A stretch of 64,000 bases of DNA. Source: Diploptera punctata. Its lineage: Eukaryota > Arthropoda > Insecta > Blattodea > Blaberidae. Under the pieces are notes generated by a model, which saw only the letters and a list, made by a program, of their open reading frames with translations, was not told the DNA's origin and did no database searches. The stretch is from NCBI GenBank assembly GCA_030220185.1, contig JASPKZ010007548.1:248001-312000 (forward strand), read 5' to 3'. Shown here piece after piece: positions 42,376 to 53,013 of this stretch. Position 1 is the first letter of the stretch, and each line of letters opens with the position of its first letter. Both the position numbers and the translations under genes were made by a program.

Positions 42376-42773
42376 GGTGTGTACAGATATTATTTTTTTA
42401 AAAAATCATTAAACTTTGTAATAATGTGATACAGTGTTATTAACTATGATAAAGACTTGAAGGCAAAAAGTACCCTGCACGAGTCCTCATGTAGGTTATG
42501 TATGTGCAAGTAATTAAAGGTTAAAGACGTAAGTTTAAATTAGATAATTCCAAAAGCATAAACAATATAAAAAAACAAAACATGAGAAGAACCTTACAAC
42601 TGTACAACCTTTGAATGAATTGATGGTGCACAGATAATTTTTAAGTCCCAGAACAAAGCCATTGCACATGTTCAGAGGTCAGGTACTTGGTTCACAAGTG
42701 CACAATTATTTGAGAAACTAATATCCATTCTATTTCATTGTGTGTCATGCAAGGGAAAAGAATTTTGTGTCAA

Positions 42774-43467
42774 GGCTCATTTCCATTCTGACAAGTTCCA
42801 AGCACATGACACACGACATGTCCCAGCACATGTTGCATGTCATTATTTCTACTGTTTCCAATTACCTGCTGCATCTGCAACATTAGTATAGAGGAGTGCA
42901 AGACTGCACTCTCAGATTATACAGTGAATCAGATAGAGTACTATCCAGTGTTTCTTGAGGTTCAAACATTTGAGTGATATGGACAACTCATTTACTTAAG
43001 CTCTTGTGGTAATCGCAAGCACATACTATGAACTTCTAAAAAAAAAGGCAAAAATGACCGAGATGGTGGATTAGAAGTTTTCTAGCAAAAAGGCATTCAG
43101 AAGGAGCCTACAACTCGTTGATGAGAGACTAGCATCTCCAAAGTGGTTATGAGAAACAACAGCTCTGAAACCACTGAAAATACCACAAGCAAAAGAGCAC
43201 ATCTGAACTTATACTCGCAGCGCAGGGTCTGGAAGACAGCTAATATAGACTGTACTGCACATGTGCATGTATTTGGAACATGTTGCAGTCTGTTTCCATT
43301 TTCTGTGCCATAAGTTGCGACATATGTTGACCGCTGCAGTCGCTTGGCACATTTTTGTACCCAGCACTTGCGCTGCAACATGATGCATACTGTTTCCATT
43401 TCAACAAATTTCGGGCACATGATGCTCAACATGTTGCAGGACAAATTTGTAGTAATGGAAACGAGCC
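42774..43467. mobile_element. Non-autonomous DNA transposon, unknown superfamily
   Basis: Inverted ends AGGCTCATTTCCATT and AATGGAAACGAGCCT with TCA on both sides. The interior has several CAACATGTTGCA-like words and no coding capacity I trust. The 3-bp duplication would fit PIF/Harbinger-type. Confidence 0.5.
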
Positions 43468-43539
43468 TTCAGTAAATAAAACAAAGAAAAATAAACGAAA
43501 GAAAACAAACAAAAATTAATTGAAATAAGGACAAAAAGA

Positions 43540-43620
43540 AAAAAACATGACAGTGGAATCGAACATGCGACCTCATGCATGGGAAACAGATGTTCCTTCC
43601 ACTAGTCCACAACCGTCCCT
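43540..43620 (-). repeat. tRNA-like head, weak
   Basis: Minus strand has A-box-like TGGACTAGTGGAAGG and B-box-like ATGTTCGATTCC. Confidence 0.4.
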
Positions 43621-43924
43621 GCTAGAAACAGTCTGTATGAAGCGATGGCAATTCTCCAAAACTTACTTGTATATTGAAATTATATATTAATTTGCCTTAG
43701 TTTAAATTAATCACATACATTTTGCATTCGTTGTGGAAATAAACAATCTTGTTATACCTTGTGTTTTGCAAAGAAACTAATGAGATGTTGCAATCATTAT
43801 TCATTTTCTATATATGACATATTTCCTTTATTTAATTTATTTCCCTATATATACAAATTTATTTATTTAATGAAGCCTGGTAACATGTAGGCATTGTGAA
43901 AATTAACAACATTATTAAAAAAAG

Positions 43925-44010
43925 TTCTTCCAGACCAGGATCGAACATGGGCCAGTGTTGCCGCAAGAGAGCATCTTACTGACTGCTCCACCGAAGTGAA
44001 TGATATGAAT
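43925..44010 (-). repeat. tRNA-like head, weak
   Basis: Minus strand has GGTGGAGCAGTCAGTAAGAT and ATGTTCGATCCTGG. Confidence 0.4.
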
Positions 44011-44429
44011 ATTGCATTAGGAGAGACATATGCTGCCCACTTTGTACTCCAATGAGTCAGCACATGTAACAACGTACTGGTGTGAATCGCTCTCCAAACT
44101 CTAAACTTTCCATCATCAAGAGTTGCACCATCAATTTTTTCAAAAGCTGTACATAATTGTATATTGAAGGGATATTAGTCATGCTTAAAGAAAATATTAA
44201 ATGTTATTTTAAAATATATCACCGTTTTCTATACAGAAAAAATTATTTAGGTCTTTTTAAAAAATGTATGTACACTTGATTTGTTTTAATCTTTTAAATA
44301 TACTAAGCAGTGTCTTGATTTAGACATAGCAGTGCTATCACCATTTTCTATACAGAACAAATTATTTAGGTCTTTTTAAAAAATGTATACTATACTTCAT
44401 TTGTTCATCATCATCATGAACAAATTCGT

Positions 44430-44950
44430 TTTAGGCCATGTGGCCTGTACGGTAAACCTAGTGAAGATGGTCTTGATCTTTCCACCGATGTTTTGGTCTT
44501 CCTTGGTCCCTATGTCCAATTGGGGTATATTGGAATGCCAATTTTGGAAGTCTATTTCTTGCCATTCTCCTCAGATGATTTTTCCATTCTTGTTGGTATC
44601 TTTGTATATCTTCATTTAAACTTGTTACTCCAAGTTTTCCTCTGATAATAGTGTTCCTTTGGTGATCCAGTCTATTAACTCCTAACAATGATCGTAAGAA
44701 GCGCATTTGGCTTACTTGAAGTTTATGAGAGTTTCTTTTATTTAAAATCCAAATTTCACTTCCGTATTTTAGAGCAGCTTTTGATGTGATGTTATGTAAT
44801 CTTAGTTTTGTCTGTCCTCATCTGTTTACCAATATGTCTTCGTATTACCCCATTCATTTTATTATATTTTTGTAATTTTGAATCAATGTCACTCTTATAC
44901 TCTGCAAATACACTTCCTAAGTAAGAGAAATCTGACACTTGTTCTAATGT
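44430..44950 (-). pseudogene. LINE C-terminal fragment
   Basis: Encodes MRFLRSLLGVNRLDHQRNTI, then EWKNHLRRMARNRLPKLAFQ and GHRDQGRPKHRWKDQDHL. Upstream pieces (KIWILNKRN, KLQVSQM) are frameshifted. Confidence 0.68.
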
Positions 44951-45040
44951 TCATTTGTTTTAATCTGTTAAATACACTAAGCAGTTATATTATTTTTGGT
45001 CTGGACATCTTACCTCAATATTAATGTTGATTTGTTCTTG

Positions 45041-45082
45041 AACATGTTTCAAAATAATTCTGTTTTATCTTCAGCTTTCCCA
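45041..45082 (-). ncRNA. Hammerhead ribozyme motif (foldback 22, left arm)
   Basis: Minus strand: CTGAAGA, AAAACAGAAT stem II with one mismatch, GAAA, palindrome ACATGT, then T. Confidence 0.7.
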
Positions 45083-45205
45083 GACTGGTTTTATTTATGT
45101 TGCATTATGTTGCACCACCTGGATGTCGATGTCAGCTCCATCCTGTGGTTGGACATTGACATCCAGGTGGTGCAACATAATGCAACATAAATAAAACCAG
45201 TCTGG

Positions 45206-45250
45206 GAAAGCTGAAGATAAAACAGAATTGTTTTGAAACATGTTCAAGAA
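45206..45250 (+). ncRNA. Hammerhead ribozyme motif (foldback 22, right arm)
   Basis: CTGAAGA, stem II AAAACA/TGTTTT without mismatch, GAAA, ACATGT, then T. Confidence 0.75.
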
Positions 45251-45939
45251 CAAATCAACATTAATATTGAGGTAAGATGTCCAGACCAAAAATAATATAA
45301 TTAAAATAACCTCAAAATATAACTTCCTAAAATTAAACACTAAGCAGTGTCTTGATTTAGACATAACAGTGCTCTGTGCAGTTCCCACTTGGTAAAGGGC
45401 ATAAGAATGTAGAAGGCATATGTGGTGCTCCAATTGTAATATGATGGTGTTAAAAATGCTTGAGAGTAGAGAAAAAGAGAGACGATAGACTGAGTCCTAC
45501 AGAACAATATCCCACAAAGCAACTTATTGCCTTTCCTTTAAATAACAGGGTTAATATAAAAATAGTTAAATAACAAAATAATGCACTTCTTCTGATGAGA
45601 GTTATTTGAAATAAGTATACATATTATATACTATACATCATTCTTCCAAATGTATCTTTCCCTCAAGCCTATTTCTGTGTTAGTCACTTGTTTTCGATAT
45701 AGATGGACATTGTGTTCTTGCCACTAAAAAAACTACAAAAAAATCTTATCTTGGCTAATAAAAAATATTGAACCAAATTATACTGATTATTTTGTTTGTT
45801 GTAATTGTACTTCAACAAATTATTTTGCTTTTAAGCATAATTAAAATCAGACTGAGCGATACGGTATATTCTTTAGAATGCAAAAGAAATATGAAGCCAG
45901 CTTGTATGTGTTACATAGCATAAATAATCAAAATATTTG

Positions 45940-46245
45940 AAGACAAAAATATATGCTCAGACTGGGATTTGAACCCAGGACCTTTGGCTTTCTATACCAA
46001 TGTTCTACCAATTGAGCTACCTGAGCATACCAATCTAAATGCAAATTTTTTTCTTATACATTCCCGAGTGCCAAATACTACGAACTGTTGCTTGTTCATG
46101 CAAATGACGACTTCTTTTTTAAGAAGACTTTCATTGGGAATTTAAACATTACTTTATAAAGCCAGTAGCTCAGTTGGTAGAGCATTGGCATAGAAAGCCA
46201 AAGGTTCTGGGTTCAAACCCCCAGTCTGAGCCTATACTTTTCTCT
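45940..46245. repeat. Inverted pair of tRNA-like units
   Basis: A minus-strand head (GCTCAGGTAGCTCAATTGGT, T-arm CTGGGTTCAAATCCCAG) at about 45955-46030 and a plus-strand head at about 46160-46232 (GTAGCTCAGTTGGTAGAGCA), with a spacer similar to the 302-bp array unit at 7.2 kb. AAATATA lies near both outer ends. Confidence 0.7.
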
Positions 46246-46589
46246 TGAAATATAATTTGTCCTTCAGAGAGAAGTATTAAATTAATAATAAATAATCATT
46301 GTCTACATGGCATTACTAGTGATAAAGACTACCTAAAAATATGATTCTTGGACAGTTAGCTTCAAAATGTTTGTCTCTCTTCAGTAACATTTTTCAAATA
46401 GAATTAATGAAGTTTTAAATAAGTAGGGAGATAAATAAATTAAAAGTAACTATAGCACTATATACTCTGTTACCCTAACTAGGGAACCATGCTTCATTTT
46501 CACTGGATAATGACTCTTACGCAGTATTCATCTAACCTTACCCAATTCCTTATAAATTTGTATGCCTTATAGAAGTACATGATTTATAT

Positions 46590-47083
46590 GATTAAATTAC
46601 TTATTTAATAAATCAGGTGAATCCAGAGTCATCTTATCTCATAACTTTGTGTGTTCTATTTGAACATGTTTCAGTATATGACGTATACAATCGTCAGCTT
46701 TTCCAGACTATTGAATTTTACATTGTTGGCCCTGGATGTCAGCTTCCACTCCATCTTTTGGCTGACCAAAGAACTTGTAAATCAAATCTTTTTCCCCACG
46801 AATTTCAAAATTCATAATCTTGTATTTGTTCTCCTGTATGTAGATCTTCTCCCAAACATACAGACCAACAAAAACAAGATTTTGAATTTCGAAATTCCCG
46901 GGGAAAAGATTTGATTTACAAGTTCTTTGGTCAGCCAAAAGATGGAGTGGGAGTCGACATCCAGGGCCAACAACGTAAAATTCAACAGTTTGTAAAAGCT
47001 GATGGTGGTATACATGATATACCGAAACATGTTCAAGTAGAACACAACAAGTTATGAGGTAAGACGACTCCAGATTCACCTTA
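46590..47083. mobile_element. PLE foldback 23
   Basis: Ends CATCTTATCTCATAACTTTG and AGTTATGAGGTAAGACGACT. Arms of about 220 bp encode FEIPGEKDLIYKFFGQPKDG-like tail sequence, and the plus arm keeps less of it. The family tail AACCTCATGATGTTACTTCC appears only at 48.09 kb, beyond an inserted TIR element. Confidence 0.8.
46660..46702 (-). ncRNA. Hammerhead ribozyme motif (foldback 23)
   Basis: Minus strand: CTGACGA, stem II GTATA-type, GAAA lacks its first base context (CTGAAACATG), palindrome ACATGT, then T. The plus arm has CTGATGG. Confidence 0.65.
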
Positions 47084-47720
47084 TTTGGACAGCGTTATGC
47101 ATTAAGTGGCTAAGTGCCATTATGTAAGTTTCGAGAAAAATATGTTTAAAGTTTAAATTTTCACTATCTATTGTAGCGCCAAACTAACAAAACTGGATAT
47201 TGTAAGTTGTTTTCCTTGTTCAACAGTTATTCATCAATAATCTAAGAGCAGGAACATTTAGCGCTTAGCTGCATGATGCAAAAATTTAGATTACAATTTA
47301 TGAAGATCTGGATTCATACCCATTTGTTGCAAAACACATAATCTCTGATAGGACAGATGACATTTACATTTTTTTAATAATAAGGCTATATTTAAGGTCC
47401 TACATACCTCGACTCCCAATTATTTATCATCTCGTTTCCAGTATCTATCCTCCAACCATAACTTAAACACAAGATCACAACATAATCACCTGCTTAATAT
47501 ACCGCAACATAGGACATCACATCACTCGATATCATATACTATTTTCACTTCTCGCAACTGGAATTCCCTATCCAAAGAAATAAGGGACTGCCGGACATTG
47601 GCATCTTTTAAAAGAAATCTAAATTTGTATTTGGTCTAACCTCGACTTCATCATTACCCAGTGTAAGGTACATATATTAATTGGTGTTTCTCATATAATT
47701 TATTATATATAGACTATTAC

Positions 47721-47754
<34 letters not shown>

Positions 47755-47944
47755 AGTATTATTATTGTTATTATCGTATAAAATGTTGATTGTGCATGAA
47801 ATTTACATTGCAACATTTAATGTATTTATAATTCTTTATAGTTAGTATAGTGTATATCTACATTTGGCAAACATTTATTTGTATTTGTGCTGGTTGAGTG
47901 GAAGAGAAGGCCTTATGGCCTTAACTCTGCCAGAATAAATAAAA

Positions 47945-47977
<33 letters not shown>

Positions 47978-48085
47978 AAGAATTGGTGATAAAAGGGTTA
48001 CTTCATAAGCCAATGGAACAGACGGCTTCAAAATAATATTTTTTAAAAAATGGCACTTAGCCAGTTGATGCATAACATTGTCCAA
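47083..48085. mobile_element. TIR element carrying a LINE fragment
   Basis: Inverted ends of about 38 bp: TTGGACAGCGTTATGCATTA with GGCTAAGTGCCATT, and their complement at 48046-48085. The family is not recognised. The interior holds a LINE 3' end. The element separates PLE foldback 23 from its tail. Confidence 0.6.
47395..47985 (+). pseudogene. LINE 3' end with TTA-repeat tail
   Basis: Encodes IPRLPIIYHLVSSIYPPTIT in a shifted frame and, in the main frame, NIPQHRTSHHSISYTIFTSR with WNSLSKEIRDCRTLASFKRN. The 3' tail has AGGCCTTATGGCCTTAA and a TTA run. Related to 20.96-21.6 kb. Confidence 0.72.
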
Positions 48086-48284
48086 GAATAACCTCATGAT
48101 GTTACTTCCTAATGTAATTTATTAATACTTATATAGGTTTATAGGTTTGGTATCCAAGCTTCCTTCCCTAATAACACAAAAAGTACTCTATGTCTCATCA
48201 TAATTTCTGTACATGTGGTTGAAAATAATACTCATGCAAATATGCTTGAAGTTGGTGAGGTAGGAAAGGCACAAGGTAAGTTAC

Positions 48285-48560
48285 CACTGACGATGAGATG
48301 TGCTGTGTGTGTAGTCACTCTTGCAGGGTTGCTGGCGACACATGTGTAGTTGCCGCTGTCATCACGCCTCACTTTATTCATCGCCACAATGCTAGAGTAA
48401 GCATCGAACGGAGTGATGCGGATGTGGCTCGGCAGTGGTTCCCAGTTCTTCAGCCACGTCAGATTCAGTGGGAAATCCCCCTGGTGCACCGTGCATGACA
48501 CCTGGACCCGAGCCCCCTCGGCCAACTTCGGGAAATGGAACGGTGTGATCTCTGGGGGAA
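48285..48560 (-). CDS. Dscam: Dscam-family receptor, Ig7-type domain exon, copy B (downstream)
   Basis: This second complete Ig exon (276 bp, phase 1-1) begins VPPEITPFHFP and has Cys in VQVSCTVHQGD, the core FPLNLTWLK, and the F-strand DDSGNYTCVASNPA. It ends in LIVSG. The acceptor is TTGCAG|TT and the donor G|GTAACT. It aligns with the exon 4.5 kb upstream through PP.I.PF, GD.PL...WLK, the SS pair and Y.C.ASN. The next exon starts a normal Ig8 (VPPEWLIEP). Two Ig7-type exons in a row, with equal phases, fit mutually exclusive splicing as in Drosophila Dscam2 exon 10A/10B. Serial inclusion of both cannot be excluded from DNA alone. Confidence 0.88.
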
Positions 48561-48630
48561 CTGCAATGTGCAAGAGTGCAAGGTGCAAGAGTGCAATGGT
48601 GCATGTGCATATGTGCTCTGGTGCAGTGCT
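48561..48630 (-). promoter_or_regulatory. TTGCAC-type short repeats at the Ig7 copy B acceptor
   Basis: Directly upstream of the copy B exon the minus strand reads as successive CTTGCACTCTTGCACCTTGC units in place of a plain polypyrimidine tract. The role is unknown; it may be part of splice choice. Confidence 0.4.
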
Positions 48631-48959
48631 CTCGTGCAGGCCAATCATCCATATCCAATTCATGTCTTTGTGTCATCTGATATTCTACAAATTAACAATT
48701 GTTAATATTTCAATGAAAAGAATGGTTCAAATAGTCTCAATTGGTGGACATTTCAATTGAAATTTTTATATTAGTTTAAATTTATTTCATACTTTATGCC
48801 CTTAAATAATTGTTAACAGAAATATCTCACTAATATTACTTTTTTTTTTTAACAATTAATAATTTGCTTTTTCATTATTTAACAAAAATAGTATTAAGAT
48901 TTGTCAATATATTTACCTAATGTCTTATATATAAGTGATAGATTAATAATTCATTAGAG

Positions 48960-49250
48960 TTTATTACTTTCTTTGTATACTTTTTTCTTTTCTTTTTATG
49001 TATAGTAGATTCAAGCTGTTATACCTTTGAGTATACATTATTCCATTAGTATAATTTTAATTCCATTTAATTTTATTGTATTAATTATTAGACATTATTT
49101 TCATTATCGTTCAGTTTGACCAGATAATTAATTGTTTAGTATGTACTATTACTGTAATTTTTTGTATTCAAATGTAACATATGTTTGTCCTGGTGAGTGG
49201 AAGAGAAGGCCACATGGCCTTAAATCCACCAGGCCAAATAAATCTATTCT
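48960..49250 (+). repeat. LINE 3' tail fragment
   Basis: AT-rich stretch ending AGTGGAAGAGAAGGCCACAT, GGCCTTAAATCCACCAGG, AAATAAA. The same tail is seen at 47.88 and 52.66 kb. Confidence 0.6.
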
Positions 49251-49254
49251 ATTC

Positions 49255-50812
49255 TATACTTACTTACTCACTGGCACTATCGAACCCGTAGGTTCATGGC
49301 CACACGGACATAAGCTCTCCATACATCCCTATCCTGAGCTAATGCTTTCCAATCATTCCCTGTATAATCTACTTCCCTCAAATCATAGTTAATGTTGTTC
49401 TCCCACCTCATTCTTGGTCTACCAACTGGGCGTTTTCCTTCTGGCTTTCCTACAAGAAGTTTCCATGCACGTCTTTCATTCCCCATACGCGCAACATGTC
49501 CTGCCCATCGCAGTCTATGGGACTTAACTGTTCTTATTATATCTGGCTTCCTATAAAGACCATGTAGTTCATTGTTATGTAGTCTTCTCCATTCACCTGT
49601 CTGTTCATCTCTCTTTGGTCCAAAAATTTTCCTAAGAACTTTATTCTCAAATACTTGTAATCTCCTTTCCTCCCTTAAAGTAAGAGTCCATGTTTCGCAC
49701 CCATATAATATAACTGGTAGAATAATAGTTTTATATATTTTCAGCTTAACGTTTTTTGAAAGGAGTTGGGACATCAAAAGTCTCTGCAATGCATAATAGC
49801 ATGCATTTCCAGAATTGAGCCTATGTTTAATTTCTTTGTGCATCTCATTCCTATTTGTGATTATTGTTCCTAGGTATTTGAATTCAGCCACTTCCTCAAA
49901 ATTTCCCTCATTTGTCATTAGCTGTCCATTTCCATTATATAATGTATTTCTACGTGTGACCATATATTTAGTTTTACTGATATTTACTTCCAGTCCTAAT
50001 TTCTTAGTGTTACTCAATAGTGTGTGCGTGTTGGCCTTTAGTATCTCCTCGCTATCGGCCAGTAGTACTACATCATCAGCATAAACTAACAGCTTATTAA
50101 TACCATTCAGTTGTAAGCCTTCCTCATTCTCTAAAGATTTAATGGCATTTCCCTCATTTGTCATTAGCTGTCCATTTCCATTATATAATGTATTTCTACG
50201 TGTGACCATATATTTAGTTTTACTGATATTTACTTCCAGTCCTAATTTCTTAGTGTTACTCAATAGTGTGTGCGTGTTGGCCTTTAGTATCTCCTCGCTA
50301 TCGGCCAGTAGTACTACATCATCAGCATAAACTAACAGTTTATTAATACCATTCAGTTGTAAGCCTTCCTCATTCTCTAAAGATTTAATGGCATTTCCCT
50401 CATTTGTCATTAGCTGTCCATTTCCATTATATAATGTATTTCTACGTGTGACCATATATTTAGTTTTACTTATATTTACTTCCAGTCCTAATTTCTTAGT
50501 GATACTCAATAGTGTGTGCGTGTTGTCCTTTAGTATCTCCTCGCTATCGGCCAGTAGTACTACATCATCAGCATAAACTAACAGCTTATTAATACCATTC
50601 AGTTGTAAACCTTCCTTATTCTCTAACGATTTAATGGCATGCTCTAGTACAAAATTAAATAGTAGAGGAGATAGTGCATCTCCTTGCTTCAACCCATTCT
50701 GGATTTCAAAAGTGTCTGAAAACTGTTTGCCTTCACGCACCCTACTCGTTGAGCCATTTAGACACATTCGTATAAGTCTAACTAACTTTTTAGGAATTCC
50801 GAACTCCAGCAG
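49255..50812 (-). pseudogene. LINE reverse transcriptase with three in-frame copies of the YADD region
   Basis: A single open frame of 496 residues (50767 to 49277) starts in LLEFGIPKKLVRLIRMCLNG and has GLKQGDALSPLLFNFVLEHA. Then come three copies of an 82-residue block with KLLVYADDVVLLADSEEIL and KLGLEVNISKTKYMVTRRNT, followed by EFKYLGTIITNRNEMHKEIK, LPVILYGCETWTLTLREERR and GKPEGKRPVGRPRMRWENNI. YADD is the catalytic motif of reverse transcriptase. The protein is 5'-truncated and the tripled palm would not fold normally. The 3' end has the AGTGAGTAAGTAAG tail. Confidence 0.85.
49906..50643 (-). repeat. 246-bp tandem repeat, three copies, inside the LINE frame
   Basis: Units at 49906-50151, 50152-50397 and 50398-50643 are almost identical. 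Each is exactly 82 codons, so the frame is kept. Confidence 0.92.
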
Positions 50813-50877
50813 CTATCTAAATTACTACAACCTTAATATTTATATGATATTAACAGAGGAATCTGTTCTTTTTTTTA

Positions 50878-51164
50878 AATTTTATAGGAATTAATCACTA
50901 TGAGGTTTAATTTATGGTGAAATTAAATGTTTCTTACCTCTCCTCATATAAATCTTCTAAGTTGATTGTGATTTCGAGACTATAACTGTCTCATCCTCAG
51001 AACTTTCTTGGCGACTGGTGTTATGTCGATCAGAAGAAAAAAACATAACACCAGTCGCCAAGAAACTTCTGAGGATGAGACAGTTATAGTCTCGAAATCG
51101 CGATCAACTTAGAAGATTTATATGAGGAGAGGTAAGAAACATTTAATTTCACCATAAATTTGTT
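50878..51164. mobile_element. PLE foldback 24, between the two Ig7 exons
   Basis: Ends AATCACTATGAGGTTTAATT and GAAACATTTAATTTCACC with complements. Arms of about 125 bp meet at 51040. It is the symmetrical relative of foldback 12. Confidence 0.85.
50959..51005 (-). ncRNA. Hammerhead ribozyme motif (foldback 24), sense to Dscam
   Basis: Minus strand: helix I AAGTT/AACTT, CTGAGGA, stem II GAGAC/GTCTC, GAAA, ATCACAAT in place of ATCGCGAT, then C. The plus arm (CTGAGGA at 51069) keeps ATCGCGAT but has a weaker helix I. Confidence 0.78.
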
Positions 51165-51624
51165 CTTGATGATTCATTAAAAGGCTTTATTTGATTTAGT
51201 GCATTGTGTTTTACACGTTTCAAAGAAATTCGTCATTCAGCATTTGTCACTGTACTTTGTGAAACTGATCTAGTTAGACTGCAGAGAAGTGACTTATGTA
51301 CTAATCACATATTGGGAAATGTTTTTTTGATTAACGCATAGAAAATTAGTATGTATAAAATATGTTGCATTTTGATTAGTAAAACATTTTTATTCACAAT
51401 TTGGTAAAAGCTTCAGATTTTTAATCTGACTTCTAAGTAATTATAGCTTTTAAAAGTCTGTCAATCCAAAACAATTGACAGCTACGTATCAGCATTTGTG
51501 TAAAATGTGAACATAACCACAAATTCACTAACAATCACGTAAACAGTTTCCAGTTTCATGATAGTAGTTGTGTGCCTAATCAAGAACTTTACCACAATTG
51601 TGTTTTTATCATGTAACTACCGGT

Positions 51625-52460
51625 ACTTACTTACTTACTTACTCACTGGCACTATCGAACCCGTAGGTTCATGGCCGCATGGACATAAGCTCTCCATACA
51701 TCCCTATCCTGAGCTAATGCTTTCCAATCATTCCCTGTATAATCTACTTCCCTCAAATCATAGTTAATGTTGTTCTCCCACCTCATTCTTGGTCTACCAA
51801 CTGGGCGTTTTCCTTCTGGCTTTCCTACAAGAAGGTTCCATGCACGTCTTTCATTCCCCATACGTGCAACATGTCCTGCCCATCGCAGTCTACGGGACTT
51901 AACTGTTCTTATTATATCTGGCTTCCTATAAAGACCGTGCAGTTCACCGTTATGTAGTCTTCTCCATTCACCTCTCTGTTCATCTCTCTTTGGTCCAAAA
52001 ATTTTCCTAAGAACTTTATTCTCAAATACCCGTAATCTCCCTTCCTCCCTTAAAGTAAGAGTCCATGTTTCGCACCCATATAATATAACTGGTAGAATAA
52101 TAGTTTTATATATTTTCAGCTTAACGTTTTTTGAAAGGAGTTGGGACATCAAAAGTCTCTGTAATGCATAATAGCATGCAATTCCAGAATTGAGCCTATG
52201 TTTAATTTCTTTGTGCATCTCATTCCTATTTGTGATTATTGTTCCTAGGTATTTGAATTCAGCCAATTCCTCAAAATTTCCCTCATTTGTCACTAGCTGT
52301 CCATTTCCATTACATAATGTATTTCTACGTGTGACCATATATTTAGTTTTACTGATATTTACTTCCAGTCCTAATTTCTTAGTGTTACTCAATAGTGTGT
52401 GCGTGTTTGCCTTTAGTATCTCCTCGCTATCGGCCAGTAGTACTACATCATCAGCATAAT
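51625..52460 (-). pseudogene. LINE reverse transcriptase fragment, single YADD copy
   Basis: Open frame of 246 residues (52392-51652) plus upstream YADDVVLLADSEEIL. Same family as 49.3 kb, but with one copy of the repeated block, which is the ancestral state for comparison. 5'-truncated inside YADD. Confidence 0.8.
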
Positions 52461-52467
52461 TAGAAAT

Positions 52468-52730
52468 AAATAACTATTTTCCTTGTATTTTTTATGCATA
52501 GTAGATATGGGCTCTTCTTCCTTTGTATATGTTTTATTATTAGTTATAATTCTAATTAACATCATCTTTATTGTGTTATTACATCTTACTTTTATTATTC
52601 TTCAGTTTGGCCAAATAATATTTTGTATTTAATATTCTTGTGATTTGTGTATTTTAATGTAACATATTTGTCCTGATGGGTGAAAGAGGACACATGGCCT
52701 TAACTCCACCAGGCTAAATAAATAGTTAGG
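52468..52730 (+). repeat. LINE 3' tail fragment
   Basis: Matches the tail at 48.96 kb (TTTATGCATAGTAGATATGG, GACACATGGCCTTAACTCC, CAGGCTAAATAAAT). Confidence 0.6.
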
Positions 52731-53013
52731 ATTCTTAAACCCTTAAAAATCTATGGACACAGTAAGTTATGGGACACTTTTTAAATTTTTAGTTCTCTTA
52801 TATGAAATTGCATTTTACATATCTATATTTTCAACAGTAAGCTACGCCATGTGGGGTAACACATTATGATAATGAAGGTTGTTTTAAAAAAAATCAGTTG
52901 TTAAATTATTGATTGACACAAAGACTTGACTTGCAGGTGGATGAAATGTGCGATGTGCTGGGGTGCCAAGTCCCAAGAATAGCTAAAACAAGGGGAGGCT
53001 GTGTGTGAGATAC

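Larger units (their letters stand above)
40911..42524 (+). mobile_element. piggyBac-type element with PLE and SINE insertions
   Basis: TTAA at 40911-40914 and 42521-42524; ends CCCTTAATTACTTGTGTG and, inverted, CCTTTAATTACTTGCACA. It carries an internally deleted transposase gene. PLE foldback 16 and a family-A SINE have entered its 5' part. Confidence 0.85.
44988..45336. mobile_element. PLE foldback 22 with exact boundaries
   Basis: Flanked by ACACTAAGCAGT at 44976-44987 and 45337-45348. Arms of about 140 bp share all but a few bases, and meet near 45155. The right end carries the AACCTCAAAATATAACTTCC extension, as in foldback 13. Confidence 0.92.

Noticed and set aside
48413..48760. Plus-strand frame of 115 residues over the Ig7 copy B exon
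   Set aside because: Shadow of the Ig exon; the minus strand has splice sites, phases and Ig motifs.
50142..50576. Plus-strand serial 62-residue frames (MAFPSFVISCPFPL...)
   Set aside because: Antisense shadows of the 246-bp repeat in the LINE.
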